DNA of 64,000 bases. It comes from Paraherbaspirillum soli. GTDB taxonomy: Bacteria; Pseudomonadota; Gammaproteobacteria; Burkholderiales; Burkholderiaceae_D. This document shows positions 1-9,172 of this stretch, piece after piece. The notes beneath the pieces are model-generated. The model ran no database searches, was not told the origin of the DNA, and was given only the letters and a program-made list of their open reading frames with translations. Both the position numbers and the translations under genes were made by a program. Position 1 is the first letter of the stretch. Every line of letters begins with the position of its first letter. The stretch lies in contig NZ_JBHSMT010000012.1 in the NCBI RefSeq assembly GCF_042654985.1, forward strand, positions 62,001 to 126,000, read 5' to 3'.

Positions 1-363
1 CATCCGACAGAGTCAGCGGCGACCAGCCGATTTCTTTGTAGCCGCCGGAATAAACCTTTGAGCCGAGCGCGGAGGCAATCAACTGCGCGCCCAAGCAGAT
101 ACCCAGCGTCGGCTTCTTTTGCGCCAATCGGTTTTGCAGAACGCCTATTTCCTGCCGCAGACAAGGATAGTGCGCGGTTTCATACACCCCTATCGGTCCG
201 CCCAGCACAACCAGCAGCTCGGGGTCGACTTCAGCGACATGCTGATAGAGATTGTCTTCTGTCGCTTCCAGATATTGAATGGAAAAACCTTTGTCTCTCA
301 GAACCTGCTCGAAGGAACCGAGATTTTCAAAATGTACGTGACGTATTGCAATGGCTGTTTTCA
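1..363 (-). CDS. Class I glutamine amidotransferase (GMP synthase-like), C-terminus outside window
   Basis: The minus-strand frame is open from an ATG at 363 to the window edge, giving about the first 120 residues. The translation contains an oxyanion-strand motif (LLVVLGGPIGVYE) and then the nucleophile elbow GICLGAQLIA, whose Cys is the expected catalytic residue of class I (triad) amidotransferases. The catalytic His and Glu would lie in the missing C-terminal half. Family knowledge: such stand-alone domains release ammonia from glutamine or hydrolyse gamma-glutamyl amides. The substrate cannot be told from this fragment. It lies downstream, on the same strand, of the AurF-like oxygenase gene, with a gap of about 240 bp that holds a strong hairpin, so co-transcription is uncertain. 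Confidence 0.8.
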
Positions 364-454
364 TATTTAGCTAACCGATCCTATCTAATAAATTCCTGTC
401 CGATTTCACAGGTTTGCAAAGTAATTCTTTTACCGTAACCTTCATTTTGTTCTG

Positions 455-490
455 GTTATGAACCGGCAGCGCCAGGCTGCCGGTCATAAC
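455..490. terminator. Strong hairpin between oxygenase and amidotransferase genes
   Basis: The arms GTTATGA and CCGGCAGC (455-470) pair with GCTGCCGG and TCATAAC (476-490), with one bulged A and a 5-nt loop. No clear T-run follows on either strand. It could be a weak terminator, a processing site or an attenuator after the AurF-like gene. Confidence 0.5.
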
Positions 491-606
491 GTCAATAGAA
501 AAGGAAGGCCATGAATTCCAGTGCAACGACTTTCCTTAGGGCCGCACTCTGGAAAAAATGCTGGACTTCATTTTCGTTTCAACATGCTCTCCGGCTTGCG
601 CCGAAA

Positions 607-1575
607 TCAACCCAGCAAGCCTTGTTTTGCGAAACTGTCCCGGCCTACTTTGGTATCGAGCATGCCGATCTCGGATGCCAGCGAAACGATGCCGGCATAG
701 TCGAGTGCGGCAAGATCGACTTCATGTTGATCCCTGCATTCCTGGATCATTGCTTCAGCATCTGGAAAATTAATTTGCTGCAACAAGGACAGCCAGACGT
801 CCAGTTCCCGGTCCGCGAACCAGACCACGGGACGCGGCAGGATGTCGGCGCAAAAGGCTTGCTGGGCCTCTGTCAAGTTGTAGAAATAGAGCTTTCCAAA
901 AGATCTGAATAACGGGCTGTGCGACATTTCGTCATGGCGGTGGGCCTCGACGGTTTGTCGGTTGAATGACTGGATTTCCTGATTCTCACTGAGTAAATGG
1001 AGGTAGTCGCTGATGAAGATTTCAGAAACCACTGCGGTGCAAAATTGAATCATCTGCCGCTGCCACGCGTGCTCCATCTGTGCTTGCATTTGCTTCATAT
1101 AGCCGACCAGGTGAAATTGCGGCACATGCAGCGTATCCATGCCGCGCCAGCGCTTGGTCAAGCGATTGGCCTCTTCCACCAAATGCAGATGATAGGCCTC
1201 ATCCACCATGGTTTCCGATGCCGCCAGCTGTGCTTCCGGGTCATCCAGTCCGGGCAGCCGTCCCGCAGTAATATCGGAGCAGGCAGGCGCAACGATTTCG
1301 GTTTCGATCTGTACGGTTTTGGCGTTGTACATAATCCAGCCGCAAGTCAGCACCTTGGATTTCATTTCCTTGGACGCGCTTAAGTACCGCGCCTGGTCTT
1401 TGAAGGGCAGCAGCTCTTCAAGGAAATCTTCCTTGTTTTCTTCGAAAATCGGGACGAGTTCTTCTTTCTTTACTCGCGCTCGATTAGGCCATGTTTTGGC
1501 AAATGCGCTCAGCATGCGTTTACTGCGTGAGACGTCATTTGACAGTGTTGATACGTCGTCGTTAAAGGCAATCAT
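607..1575 (-). CDS. AurF-type non-haem diiron oxygenase
   Basis: Product of about 322 residues if ATG 1575 is used. An upstream in-frame GTG at 1635 would add 20 residues; neither start has a convincing ribosome site. The AurF/CmlI seven-ligand diiron pattern is visible in order: a Glu in QIETE near residue 90, ExxH in DEAYHLH near 125, a Glu in VVSEIFISD near 187, and HxxxExxH in HRHDEMSH near 215. Known members oxidise aryl-amines to nitro groups in antibiotic biosynthesis using O2. The substrate here is unknown. The gene follows the secreted beta-propeller gene on the same strand (gap 44-104 bp), so the two probably form an operon. It is most likely cytoplasmic, since no signal peptide is seen. 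Confidence 0.8.
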   Translation of the reverse strand: MIAFNDDVSTLSNDVSRSKRMLSAFAKTWPNRARVKKEELVPIFEENKEDFLEELLPFKDQARYLSASKEMKSKVLTCGWIMYNAKTVQIETEIVAPACSDITAGRLPGLDDPEAQLAASETMVDEAYHLHLVEEANRLTKRWRGMDTLHVPQFHLVGYMKQMQAQMEHAWQRQMIQFCTAVVSEIFISDYLHLLSENQEIQSFNRQTVEAHRHDEMSHSPLFRSFGKLYFYNLTEAQQAFCADILPRPVVWFADRELDVWLSLLQQINFPDAEAMIQECRDQHEVDLAALDYAGIVSLASEIGMLDTKVGRDSFAKQGLLG

Positions 1576-1679
1576 GATGTCTAAAATTCCAATGAGTGAT
1601 GTTGCTAAAGAAACCGAAGGGCGGAAGCGAATCACCTGCTCACTCGTCGCCTGACTTGATACGACCGACCCCGGTGAAT

Positions 1680-3008
1680 TTATCTATTCCTTCCCGCGGC
1701 AAATTCACCGTGGAACATTTCCAGGCCATCGGCTTTCGAGAAGACCTTGACCACCTTGTCTGTCTTGGTATCGATTTTGATCAGATAGTTGGAAATGAAG
1801 CTGGAAACAAAAACAAAGTCGCCGTCCAGCATCGCAGAAGCGGTATGCGCATTGCGGAAGTCGGCCGGCAACTCGCCATCGCCTGGAGACAGGCGTTTGA
1901 TGAGCTTCGGCTGGCTCTGCTTACTGATATCCCAGATGGAAATGTAACCGTCACGACCGTAGTCGCCTTTCGGTGCATTCGTTTTTTCGCCCCAGGAGTC
2001 TTCTTCCGCGACATACATCTTGTTACCGACAATGGCGATATCCGACGGCGAACGCAACAGTCCATCTTTGGTGCCGTAGCCGGAAGTGGAGGCAGTGCCG
2101 ATCACGCGTTTGGCGGTGCCTTCCTGAACGTCGATCAGCCAGACGCTAGGTTCAATGATTTTGAAGCCTTTGGGCGTAGTCGAAGTCGCGCCTTTTTGCA
2201 TCGTCCCCATGTAGGCATAGCGATCATTCAACCACACCGCGTAGTGGGCAAACGCGCCATAGCTTTTACCTTCGCCAAGATGGATTTTCTTCGTGACTTT
2301 GATTGCTCCAGTCTCGCGATTCGGCGTGTAAACACGCAAATCGCTCATGTCGTAGTCGTAGCCGACGCCGAGACCGACCGTGCCGGCGTCGTTGAAGTTG
2401 ACACCGTGTGTTTGACGGGTAAGGTCATGATCGCGATAGAGAACTTTTTGTTCCAGTTTTCCATCCGGCTGGACTTCGAAGCCGCGAATACGGTCATCCG
2501 TGTAATGCGTCAAATAGACGAATTTCGAATGAGGCAGGATAGTCGGCGCATGCGTCTGCGTGTACAACGGGCGCGACCACGGCATGATCGGCTGATTCTT
2601 GTCGGTTTGCGTCACGGCTGGGAAACTGGAACGCGTTCCAGAGGGATCCAGTTCGAGAGTCTGAAGAATCTCGGCATTCACCATGTGATTGGCCCAGTCA
2701 ACCATGCCCAGCTTGACCGCGACCACGGCTGCCTTGAAAGGCGGCACCGCATCAGTCGTCACATACGCGGTCTTTTCGTCCGAAGCGATCATCGTGTGCT
2801 GGCAAGTTGCAGGGTTCCAGCCACGCAGTTGCGGCAACATCACTTTCGCCATTTCATCCGTGTCTGAATTGATCAGGATAAGTTCACAATGCATCATATT
2901 CACGGCTGACAAAATATGATGGGCAAACGCTGGGGACGACATCTGAAGCGCAATACCGACTGCTGCTGCAAGTACTGTCTTACGTGACGCGAATTGGCTG
3001 AATTTCAT
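1680..3008 (-). CDS. Secreted beta-propeller-like protein of unknown function
   Basis: Product of 442 residues with a clear Sec signal peptide: a basic n-region, a hydrophobic core from about residues 11-22, and an Ala-Phe-Ala cleavage site just before HHILSAV. The mature part has repeated blade-like segments ending in hydrophobic beta-strands (FVYLTHYTDD, YAYMGTM, KMYVAEED, FVFVSSF), suggesting a YVTN/lactonase-type propeller in the periplasm. Conserved His pairs (HH at the mature N-terminus, GEFAAG near the end with a preceding His) could bind metal, but this is inference. It is the first gene of a likely operon with the AurF-like oxygenase. The upstream 600 bp is AT-rich and divergent to imuA. 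I do not recognise a named family. Confidence 0.7.
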   Translation of the reverse strand: MKFSQFASRKTVLAAAVGIALQMSSPAFAHHILSAVNMMHCELILINSDTDEMAKVMLPQLRGWNPATCQHTMIASDEKTAYVTTDAVPPFKAAVVAVKLGMVDWANHMVNAEILQTLELDPSGTRSSFPAVTQTDKNQPIMPWSRPLYTQTHAPTILPHSKFVYLTHYTDDRIRGFEVQPDGKLEQKVLYRDHDLTRQTHGVNFNDAGTVGLGVGYDYDMSDLRVYTPNRETGAIKVTKKIHLGEGKSYGAFAHYAVWLNDRYAYMGTMQKGATSTTPKGFKIIEPSVWLIDVQEGTAKRVIGTASTSGYGTKDGLLRSPSDIAIVGNKMYVAEEDSWGEKTNAPKGDYGRDGYISIWDISKQSQPKLIKRLSPGDGELPADFRNAHTASAMLDGDFVFVSSFISNYLIKIDTKTDKVVKVFSKADGLEMFHGEFAAGRNR

Positions 3009-3619
3009 TACAGTTCCTTTAGGTAAACAATGTAAATAAATTTCGTAATCCTAACGGCATATCATTAATGCCACATGTATTATGGATTGCTAAGTGTTTA
3101 TGTTGAGCAATTATTTTGATATATTTTTTTCTATCGTTTTTTGCTTCTTAATGGTGAAAATCTATTTTGATTTGCACCATAGTGGTGCTAGGCAGCTTGG
3201 CGATACCGCTGAAACCCTTATATTTACTTGGGTTTACGTCAAATTGGAAGAGTGGATTTGTTGACTGTGCGACAGCAAATGACGCACCAAAATCCAGCGT
3301 TCGCGGCATGGGGTGCAAGAAAGACAATTGAAGTAAATTGCCAATTAGATATTTTATTTATATTTCGTACTGCAGATTATCTTGATTTAACATGAATGTA
3401 TTTTGCTGTACTGCAATGTAAAACTGGATGCCAACTCATGCTAAAACCAAGATGCAAGAGTTTGATTTCAGCTGTTGCTCACAATGCAAAACCAAGCATT
3501 TCACGTATATAGCGCGTCAGCTTCCATTACCAAATCACATAAGCATCCAAGCATTTATACTGTATATTTGTACAGTATAAATCGGCGATTAATGTCGCCG
3601 CTGTCACTTGGAGGCTGCC
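3009..3619. other. Divergent intergenic region, AT-rich, no gene
   Basis: This stretch of about 610 bp between the secreted propeller gene (minus) and imuA (plus) has no credible coding sequence. It must hold both promoters. The only site I can name is the LexA box near its right end. The left two thirds are markedly AT-rich compared with the surroundings. Confidence 0.6.
3558..3577. promoter_or_regulatory. LexA (SOS) box upstream of imuA
   Basis: The core CTGTATATTTGTACAG at 3560-3575 fits the CTGT-N8-ACAG consensus exactly, and the symmetry extends to TA...TA on both sides (20 bp). It sits 43 bp before the imuA start, the expected place for LexA repression of the imuA-imuB-dnaE2 operon. 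Confidence 0.93.
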
Positions 3620-4366
3620 ATGTCGGCGCAACTATCAACACTTTCCACGGCCGCGCAACAGCTCGTTTCGCACATGCCGCATGCGATTTGGCGTGCCGAT
3701 CAAATGGGCTCGTATGCCACTGGCGTCACCGCGTCCGGCCATCCTGCGCTGGATGCCGAACTCCCCAATCACGGCTGGCCGGCCGCTACCTTGATCGAAC
3801 TGCTATTGCAGCAGACCGGGATCGGTGAAATGCAATTGCTGCGGCCGGCGCTGGCGACTATCGCGCAACAGCGCCGCATCGTCTTGGTGCAGCCGCCGCA
3901 CGCACCGCACATCGCAGCCTGGCTGGGATCGGGCTTGCCGCCGGAACGCCTGCTATGGATTAAAACCGCACGCAGCGCGGATGCCTTATGGAGCGCCGAA
4001 CAGGTCTTGCGCAATGGCAGTTGCGGTGCGGTGCTGCTCTGGCAGACGCAGGTGCGGTCCGAAGCCTTACGCCGGCTGCATCTGGCGGCACAAGGCGGCG
4101 ACACCGTGTTCTGGATGTTCCGTCCGCTGACGACGGCGCAAGATGCATCCCCCTCCCCGCTGCGGCTTGGATTGCGCCCCGCGCGTGCCGGCATCGAGAT
4201 TGACTTGATCAAGCGGCGTGGGCCGCACGCCGCGCAAACGCTCTACCTGCCGCTGGCCGCCATGCCATCGGCTCCCGCAACCATACCCCCCGTTCGCCAT
4301 GCGCTTTTGGATCAGCGTGCATCTGCCGCTATTAGCACTCGAAACCTTGCGCCCGCGCTGGTCTGA
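3620..4366 (+). CDS. imuA: Translesion synthesis accessory protein ImuA (RecA/SulA-like)
   Basis: Product of 248 residues. ATG 3620 is chosen because GGAGG lies 7 nt upstream; an in-frame ATG at 3608 lacks this. The protein has the ImuA hallmark opening (AIWRADQMG) and a RecA-like core without an intact Walker A: GHPALDAELPNHGWPAATLIE, then the LLRPALA, RRIVLVQPP and LLWI segments. In bacteria with this cassette ImuA works with ImuB and DnaE2 in damage-induced mutagenesis. It is the first gene of the operon, directly behind a perfect LexA box, and its 3' end overlaps imuB by 68 bp in another frame. Confidence 0.92.
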   Translation: MSAQLSTLSTAAQQLVSHMPHAIWRADQMGSYATGVTASGHPALDAELPNHGWPAATLIELLLQQTGIGEMQLLRPALATIAQQRRIVLVQPPHAPHIAAWLGSGLPPERLLWIKTARSADALWSAEQVLRNGSCGAVLLWQTQVRSEALRRLHLAAQGGDTVFWMFRPLTTAQDASPSPLRLGLRPARAGIEIDLIKRRGPHAAQTLYLPLAAMPSAPATIPPVRHALLDQRASAAISTRNLAPALV

Positions 4367-5783
4367 ACCCGGCCCGCATGTCGTGCTTGAGCGCGAACAA
4401 GTGCTGGCGGTCTCTGCCGACGCAGCAGCGTATGGCGTGCATCTCGGCATGCGGCGCGGCGGGGTCGCCGCGATCGCACCCGCTGCGGTGCTGCATGAAC
4501 GCGATGCAGTCAGGGAACAGCAAGCGCTCGACAGCATCGCATTGGCGCTGCTGCAATACACGCCGGAAGTCGCGCATGCGGAAGAGTCCAGCTTCGTGCT
4601 GGATGTCAGCGCCAGTCTGCGCGCCTTTGGCGGCCGGCTGGCACTGCTGCACCTGGTGCGCGCCACTGTCGGCGCTCTCGGTTTTACCGTACGCATCGGC
4701 AGCGCCCCCACGGCGCAAGGCGCGTGCATGCTGGCGCACTATGCCGGCACCAGGCAGACGTCGAAATGCCGCCGCAGCATCAAGCTCGGCACCATGACGC
4801 GCAGGATCGATCGGCTACCGTTCGAGGTCTTGCCCGCCGCGCGCCCTTACCGCGATTTGCTGGACGGTATCGGCTGCCGCAGCATCGGCGATCTGCGCCA
4901 GCTGCCGCGGGCCGGCTTGCAGCGCCGCACCGACCAATCCGTCCTCAACGCCATCGACCGCGCCTATGGCCAGGCGACCGAATTGTTCGACTGGGTGCAA
5001 GCGCCGCTGACATTCTCGGCAAAACTGGAATTGCCAGACCGGGTTGAACATGCGGAAGCGCTACTGTTTGCCGCACGCCGCCTGATCTTGCAGATGACCG
5101 GCTGGCTGGTCAGCCGGCAACTGGCGGTGTCGCGTTACGTCCTGTTGCTGGAACACGAACGCGGCCGTCAGGCGATTGCGCCGACAGCGGTCGAGATCAT
5201 GCTGGCCGAACCCGCATGGCATGAAGAACATCTGCTCAGGTTATTGAAAGAACGCCTGGGCCGGGTCGAACTGAGCGCCCCGGTCATCGGCTTGCGGCTC
5301 GAAGCGGTACAGGTGACGACTATGCTGCCGCCGACGGCGACGCTGTTTCCGGAACCTGGATCGTCAAGCGCCGACTTCCATCGCTTGCTTGAATTACTCA
5401 CCGCACGCTTGGGCCGTGACAACGTGCTGCTACCCGCCCCGGTAGCAGATCATCGTCCGGAGCGATGTAATGCTTGGGCGCCTGCAGGCACGGCTAAAAA
5501 AGCATCAGCGCAAGTTCCATTTCCATTGCCGGCCGGGATCGCGCGTCCGTTCTGGCTGCTGGAACAACCGATCGCACTGCCGTTGCGCGAGCACCGGCCG
5601 TTTTATGGTTCGCAGTTGCGCCTGATCAGCGGACCGGAGCGGATTGAAGCTGGCTGGTGGGACGGTGCGCTGGCCGTGCGCGATTACTTTGTCGCGCAAG
5701 GAGATGAAAACGCCTGCTACTGGATTTACCGCGAACGCGCCGACCAGGATGCGCGTTGGTATTTGCACGGGCTGTTCGCGTAA
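4299..5783 (+). CDS. imuB: Y-family polymerase-like protein ImuB
   Basis: Product of 494 residues from ATG 4299 (MRFWISVHLPLLALETL). The overlap with imuA suggests translational coupling. It has the Y-family fold (palm-like segment EESSFVLDVSASLRAFGG, helix-hairpin region LLDGIGCRSIGDLRQLP) but lacks the metal-binding acidic residues: the N-terminal strand reads ISVHLP where active polymerases have an Asp-rich motif. This fits ImuB as a catalytically dead adaptor that links DnaE2 to the sliding clamp. The C-terminus carries the conserved GPERIEAGWW segment, and QLRLISG just before it could be a clamp-binding site (inference). It is followed after 14 bp by dnaE2. Confidence 0.92.
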   Translation: MRFWISVHLPLLALETLRPRWSEPGPHVVLEREQVLAVSADAAAYGVHLGMRRGGVAAIAPAAVLHERDAVREQQALDSIALALLQYTPEVAHAEESSFVLDVSASLRAFGGRLALLHLVRATVGALGFTVRIGSAPTAQGACMLAHYAGTRQTSKCRRSIKLGTMTRRIDRLPFEVLPAARPYRDLLDGIGCRSIGDLRQLPRAGLQRRTDQSVLNAIDRAYGQATELFDWVQAPLTFSAKLELPDRVEHAEALLFAARRLILQMTGWLVSRQLAVSRYVLLLEHERGRQAIAPTAVEIMLAEPAWHEEHLLRLLKERLGRVELSAPVIGLRLEAVQVTTMLPPTATLFPEPGSSSADFHRLLELLTARLGRDNVLLPAPVADHRPERCNAWAPAGTAKKASAQVPFPLPAGIARPFWLLEQPIALPLREHRPFYGSQLRLISGPERIEAGWWDGALAVRDYFVAQGDENACYWIYRERADQDARWYLHGLFA

Positions 5784-5797
5784 GTTGAGGCGTGACG

Positions 5798-8700
5798 ATG
5801 ACGACCATTCCTTCCATCATCCAGACCTTGCCCGCCTATGCGGAACTGCAGTGCGTGAGCAATTTCAGCTTCCTGCGCGGCGCGTCGCATGCGGAAGAGT
5901 TGGTGCAGCGCGCAGTGGAATTGGGCTACGCGGCGCTGGCGATCACCGACGAGTGCTCGGTCGCCGGCGTGGTGCGCGCGCATGGCGCCGCCAAAGGACA
6001 AAATCTGCAGCTGATCATCGGCAGCCAATTCACGCTGTCCAATCAGGATGGCAGCCCGGACTTGTCGCTGATCCTGCTGGCGCAAAACCGGGAAGGCTAC
6101 GGCAACCTGTGCGAGCTGATCACGCATGGCCGCACCCATGCCGACAAAGGCAGTTACCTGCTGCGGCGACAGGATCTAGCCGCGCCGCCGCAAGCGGACA
6201 TCGCCCATCTGCGCGGCATGCCGGATTGCCAGGCGATCCTGACGCCGGCATATGGCGCCAGCGCCGACGATATCAGTGCGCAAGCGGCATGGATCGCCGC
6301 CACGTTTGCAGGACGCGCTTCGATCGCCTTGACATCCTTGCTGCGTTCCAACGATGAACAACACCGCGCCAGCGTCGAAACAGCGGCTGCCCGACATCGC
6401 TTGCCGCTGGTCGCCACCGGCGATGTCTGCATGCATGTGCGGTCGCGCAAGCCGTTGCAGGACACCTTGACCGCGATCCGGCTGGGCCGGCCGGTTGCCG
6501 CATGCGGCTTTGAGCTGGCGCCGAATGCGGAACAGCATCTGCGGGCGCGGATCCGGCTCGCCAACCTGTATCCGGCGGCGGCGCTGGCGCAAACGATACG
6601 GATTGCGCAACGATGCACGTTCTCGCTCGACGAACTGCGCTATGAATATCCGGATGAGCTGGTGCCGGCGGGACAAACCGCTGCCAGCTATCTGCGAACG
6701 GAAACCTATATCGGCGCACGCCGGCGCTTTCCGGCCGGCATACCGGCGAAGGTCGAATCGCAAATCGAACATGAGCTCGAACTGATTGCCGACATGCGCT
6801 ATGAGCCGTATTTCCTGACGGTGTACGACATCGTTCGCTTCGCCCGTGCCGAACGCATTCTGTGCCAGGGCCGGGGCTCTGCGGCCAATTCGACGGTCTG
6901 CTATTGCCTCGGCATCACCGAAGTCGATCCGGCGCGCGGCGATTTGCTATTCGAGCGCTTCATCAGCAGGGAACGCAATGAGCCGCCCGACATCGATGTC
7001 GATTTCGAGCACCAGCGGCGCGAAGAAGTCATTCAATACATCTATAACAAATACGGCCGGCTGCGAGCGGCATTGACCGCCGTCGTCATCAGCTATCGGC
7101 CGCGCAGCGTGCTGCGCGATGTCGGCAAAGCGCTCGGCGTCGATAGCACGGTGGTTGAACAGATCGCCAAATCGCACCGCTGGTGGGATGGCGAGTTATC
7201 CAAACATTTTCTCGCCGCCGGCCTCGATCCCGATTCGCCGGTTGCCCAATTGTGGCTGACGCTGTCGGCCACATTGCGGAACTTTCCGCGTCATTTGTCG
7301 CAACACCCGGGCGGCTTCGTCATCGCTCGCGGCAAGTTGTCGCGGCTGGTCCCGATCGAAAGCGCAGCGATGGCCGATCGCAGCGTGGTGCAGTGGGATA
7401 AAGACGATCTGGATGCGCTTGGCTTGTTGAAAATCGACGTCCTGGCGCTGGGCATGCTGACCACCCTTCGGCGCGCACTCGACCTGGTGGCCGAGCAGCG
7501 CGGCCAGCCGTTTGGCTTGGCCGACATTCCTGCCGAAGATCCGGCTACCTACGACATGATCTGCCGGGCCGATACGGTGGGCGTGTTCCAGATTGAAAGC
7601 CGGGCCCAGATGACCATGCTGCCAAGACTGAAGCCGCGAACCTATTACGACCTGGTGATCGAGGTCGCGATCGTCCGACCGGGGCCGATCCAGGGCGGCA
7701 TGGTCCATCCGTATCTGCGCCGGCGGCAAGGTTTGGAGCCGGTCACGTATCCGAGTGCGGACATGAAAACAGCCCTGTCGCGCACCCTGGGCGTGCCGAT
7801 TTTCCAGGAACAGGTGATGCAGGTGGCGATGCTGGCGGGCGGCTTTACGGCGGGCGAAGCCGATCAGTTGCGGCGTGCGATGGCGGCCTGGAAGCGCAAG
7901 GGCGGACTGGAAAAATTCCAGGGCAAATTGATCAACGGCATGCTGCAACGCGGCTATACAGAACAATTTGCCGCGTCTATCTATGAACAAATTCAGGGCT
8001 TTGCCGAATATGGTTTCCCCGAGAGCCACTCGGCAAGCTTTGCGCTGCTCGCCTATGCCAGTTCCTGGCTCAAGTGTCACGAACCGGCCGCCTTCCTGGC
8101 CGCGTTATTGAATAGCCAGCCGATGGGATTTTATTCGCCGTCGCAACTGGTGCAGGATGCGCGCCGTCACCAAATCGAGGTGCGTCCAGTGGATGTGTGC
8201 ATCAGCAATTGGGAGGCGACACTGGAACCGCAAAAACCGTCGCAAGCGGCGGTCCGGCTGGGACTGAACAATGTGCAGGGCATGTCACGCGAGGCCGCAC
8301 GCCGCATCGAACAGGCGCGATCAATCCGGCCGTTCGCCGATCTCGACGACATGGCGGCCAGAGCGCAACTGACGCGCGCGGATTTACAGGTATTGGCTGC
8401 GGCGAATGCATTGGAACAATTGGCCGGCCATCGGCGCCAGGCGCTGTGGCAAGCGGCGGTGGCGACGCCCGACAAAGGCATCCTGCAATATGCGCCGGTG
8501 CGCGAAGCGGAAGTAACGCTTGCCGCGCCGACCGAAGCGCAAAACATCGTTGCTGATTACCAGGCATTGGGGCTGACGCTGGGACGGCATCCGCTGGCCC
8601 TGCTGCGCCCGACTCTCGCAAAAAGACGTTTTTTGCCGGCAGAGGTTCTAAACACCTTCGTGACGGGGCAATGCGCCCGCGGCTGCGGCATCGTGACGGT

Positions 8701-8950
8701 AAGGCAAAGGCCGGAGACGGCCAAAGGCACCATGTTTGTAACGCTGGAAGATGAGACCGGCCCGCTCAACGTGATTGTGTGGCCGCGACTGGTGGAAAGG
8801 CAAAGGCAGGAATTGCTCGGCTCAACGCTGCTTGGCGTTTACGGCATTTGGCAATGCGAAAGCAATGTGAGAAGTCTTGTGGCGAAAAGACTGGTGGATC
8901 TATCGTATCTATTGGGTGGCTTGACAACGACTAGCAGGGATTTTGCCTAG
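5798..8950 (+). CDS. dnaE2: Error-prone DNA polymerase DnaE2 (ImuC)
   Basis: Product of 1050 residues, C-family polymerase. ATG 5798 has GAGG 7 nt upstream; a GTG at 5792 is an alternative. The N-terminal PHP domain is recognisable (YAELQCVSNFSFLRGASHAEE). The catalytic palm contains the acidic motif PPDIDVDFEHQRREEV near residue 395. Downstream come the helix-hairpin-helix region and an OB-fold (GTMFVTLEDETGPLNVIVWP near 985). The length is typical of DnaE2, shorter than replicative DnaE1. It is the third gene of the LexA-controlled mutasome operon and acts on damaged templates during the SOS response. A strong hairpin 33 bp after the stop may end the transcript. Confidence 0.95.
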   Translation: MTTIPSIIQTLPAYAELQCVSNFSFLRGASHAEELVQRAVELGYAALAITDECSVAGVVRAHGAAKGQNLQLIIGSQFTLSNQDGSPDLSLILLAQNREGYGNLCELITHGRTHADKGSYLLRRQDLAAPPQADIAHLRGMPDCQAILTPAYGASADDISAQAAWIAATFAGRASIALTSLLRSNDEQHRASVETAAARHRLPLVATGDVCMHVRSRKPLQDTLTAIRLGRPVAACGFELAPNAEQHLRARIRLANLYPAAALAQTIRIAQRCTFSLDELRYEYPDELVPAGQTAASYLRTETYIGARRRFPAGIPAKVESQIEHELELIADMRYEPYFLTVYDIVRFARAERILCQGRGSAANSTVCYCLGITEVDPARGDLLFERFISRERNEPPDIDVDFEHQRREEVIQYIYNKYGRLRAALTAVVISYRPRSVLRDVGKALGVDSTVVEQIAKSHRWWDGELSKHFLAAGLDPDSPVAQLWLTLSATLRNFPRHLSQHPGGFVIARGKLSRLVPIESAAMADRSVVQWDKDDLDALGLLKIDVLALGMLTTLRRALDLVAEQRGQPFGLADIPAEDPATYDMICRADTVGVFQIESRAQMTMLPRLKPRTYYDLVIEVAIVRPGPIQGGMVHPYLRRRQGLEPVTYPSADMKTALSRTLGVPIFQEQVMQVAMLAGGFTAGEADQLRRAMAAWKRKGGLEKFQGKLINGMLQRGYTEQFAASIYEQIQGFAEYGFPESHSASFALLAYASSWLKCHEPAAFLAALLNSQPMGFYSPSQLVQDARRHQIEVRPVDVCISNWEATLEPQKPSQAAVRLGLNNVQGMSREAARRIEQARSIRPFADLDDMAARAQLTRADLQVLAAANALEQLAGHRRQALWQAAVATPDKGILQYAPVREAEVTLAAPTEAQNIVADYQALGLTLGRHPLALLRPTLAKRRFLPAEVLNTFVTGQCARGCGIVTVRQRPETAKGTMFVTLEDETGPLNVIVWPRLVERQRQELLGSTLLGVYGIWQCESNVRSLVAKRLVDLSYLLGGLTTTSRDFA

Positions 8951-8982
8951 CCGAGCAATGATGTTGGCATGCGTCAAGAACC

Positions 8983-9015
8983 CCATGGTTCCCGCTTTAT
9001 CGGCGGGAGCCATGG
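8983..9015. terminator. Hairpin 3' of dnaE2
   Basis: CCATGG and CCCGC (8983-8995) pair with GCGGG and CCATGG (9003-9015), with a TT/AG internal mismatch and a 7-nt loop. There is no T-run behind it, so its terminator activity is uncertain. Confidence 0.45.
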
Positions 9016-9047
9016 ATGCAGGGTTCAATTTGTCATAGACAAGAACG

Positions 9048-9167
9048 CCTCTAAAAACCGTAGCGAGCGGCCCAAGGTCGGGGAGACGATGTTGCAACAC
9101 CTGCAGCCGTACGGAGCGGGCGAGCATCGCAGCCCCGAGATTGGGTCGCGCAGTAGGTTTTTAGAGG
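9048..9167. repeat. 120-bp palindromic intergenic repeat, copy 1
   Basis: It begins CCTCTAAAAACCGTAGCGAG and ends with the complement-like CGCAGTAGGTTTTTAGAGG. Inside, GGCCCAA pairs with TTGGGTC and GGGG/CATC arms follow, so the whole unit can fold back on itself. A closely similar unit lies in opposite orientation at 23398-23519, and shorter relatives are at 25302-25380 and 56301-56371. It abuts the stop codon of the next (minus) gene. No ORF is present inside. Confidence 0.8.
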
Positions 9168-9172
9168 TCGCT

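Noticed and set aside
9048..9167. Insertion sequence or prophage boundary
   Set aside because: No transposase or integrase gene is present anywhere in the window; the unit is too short and fully palindromic.
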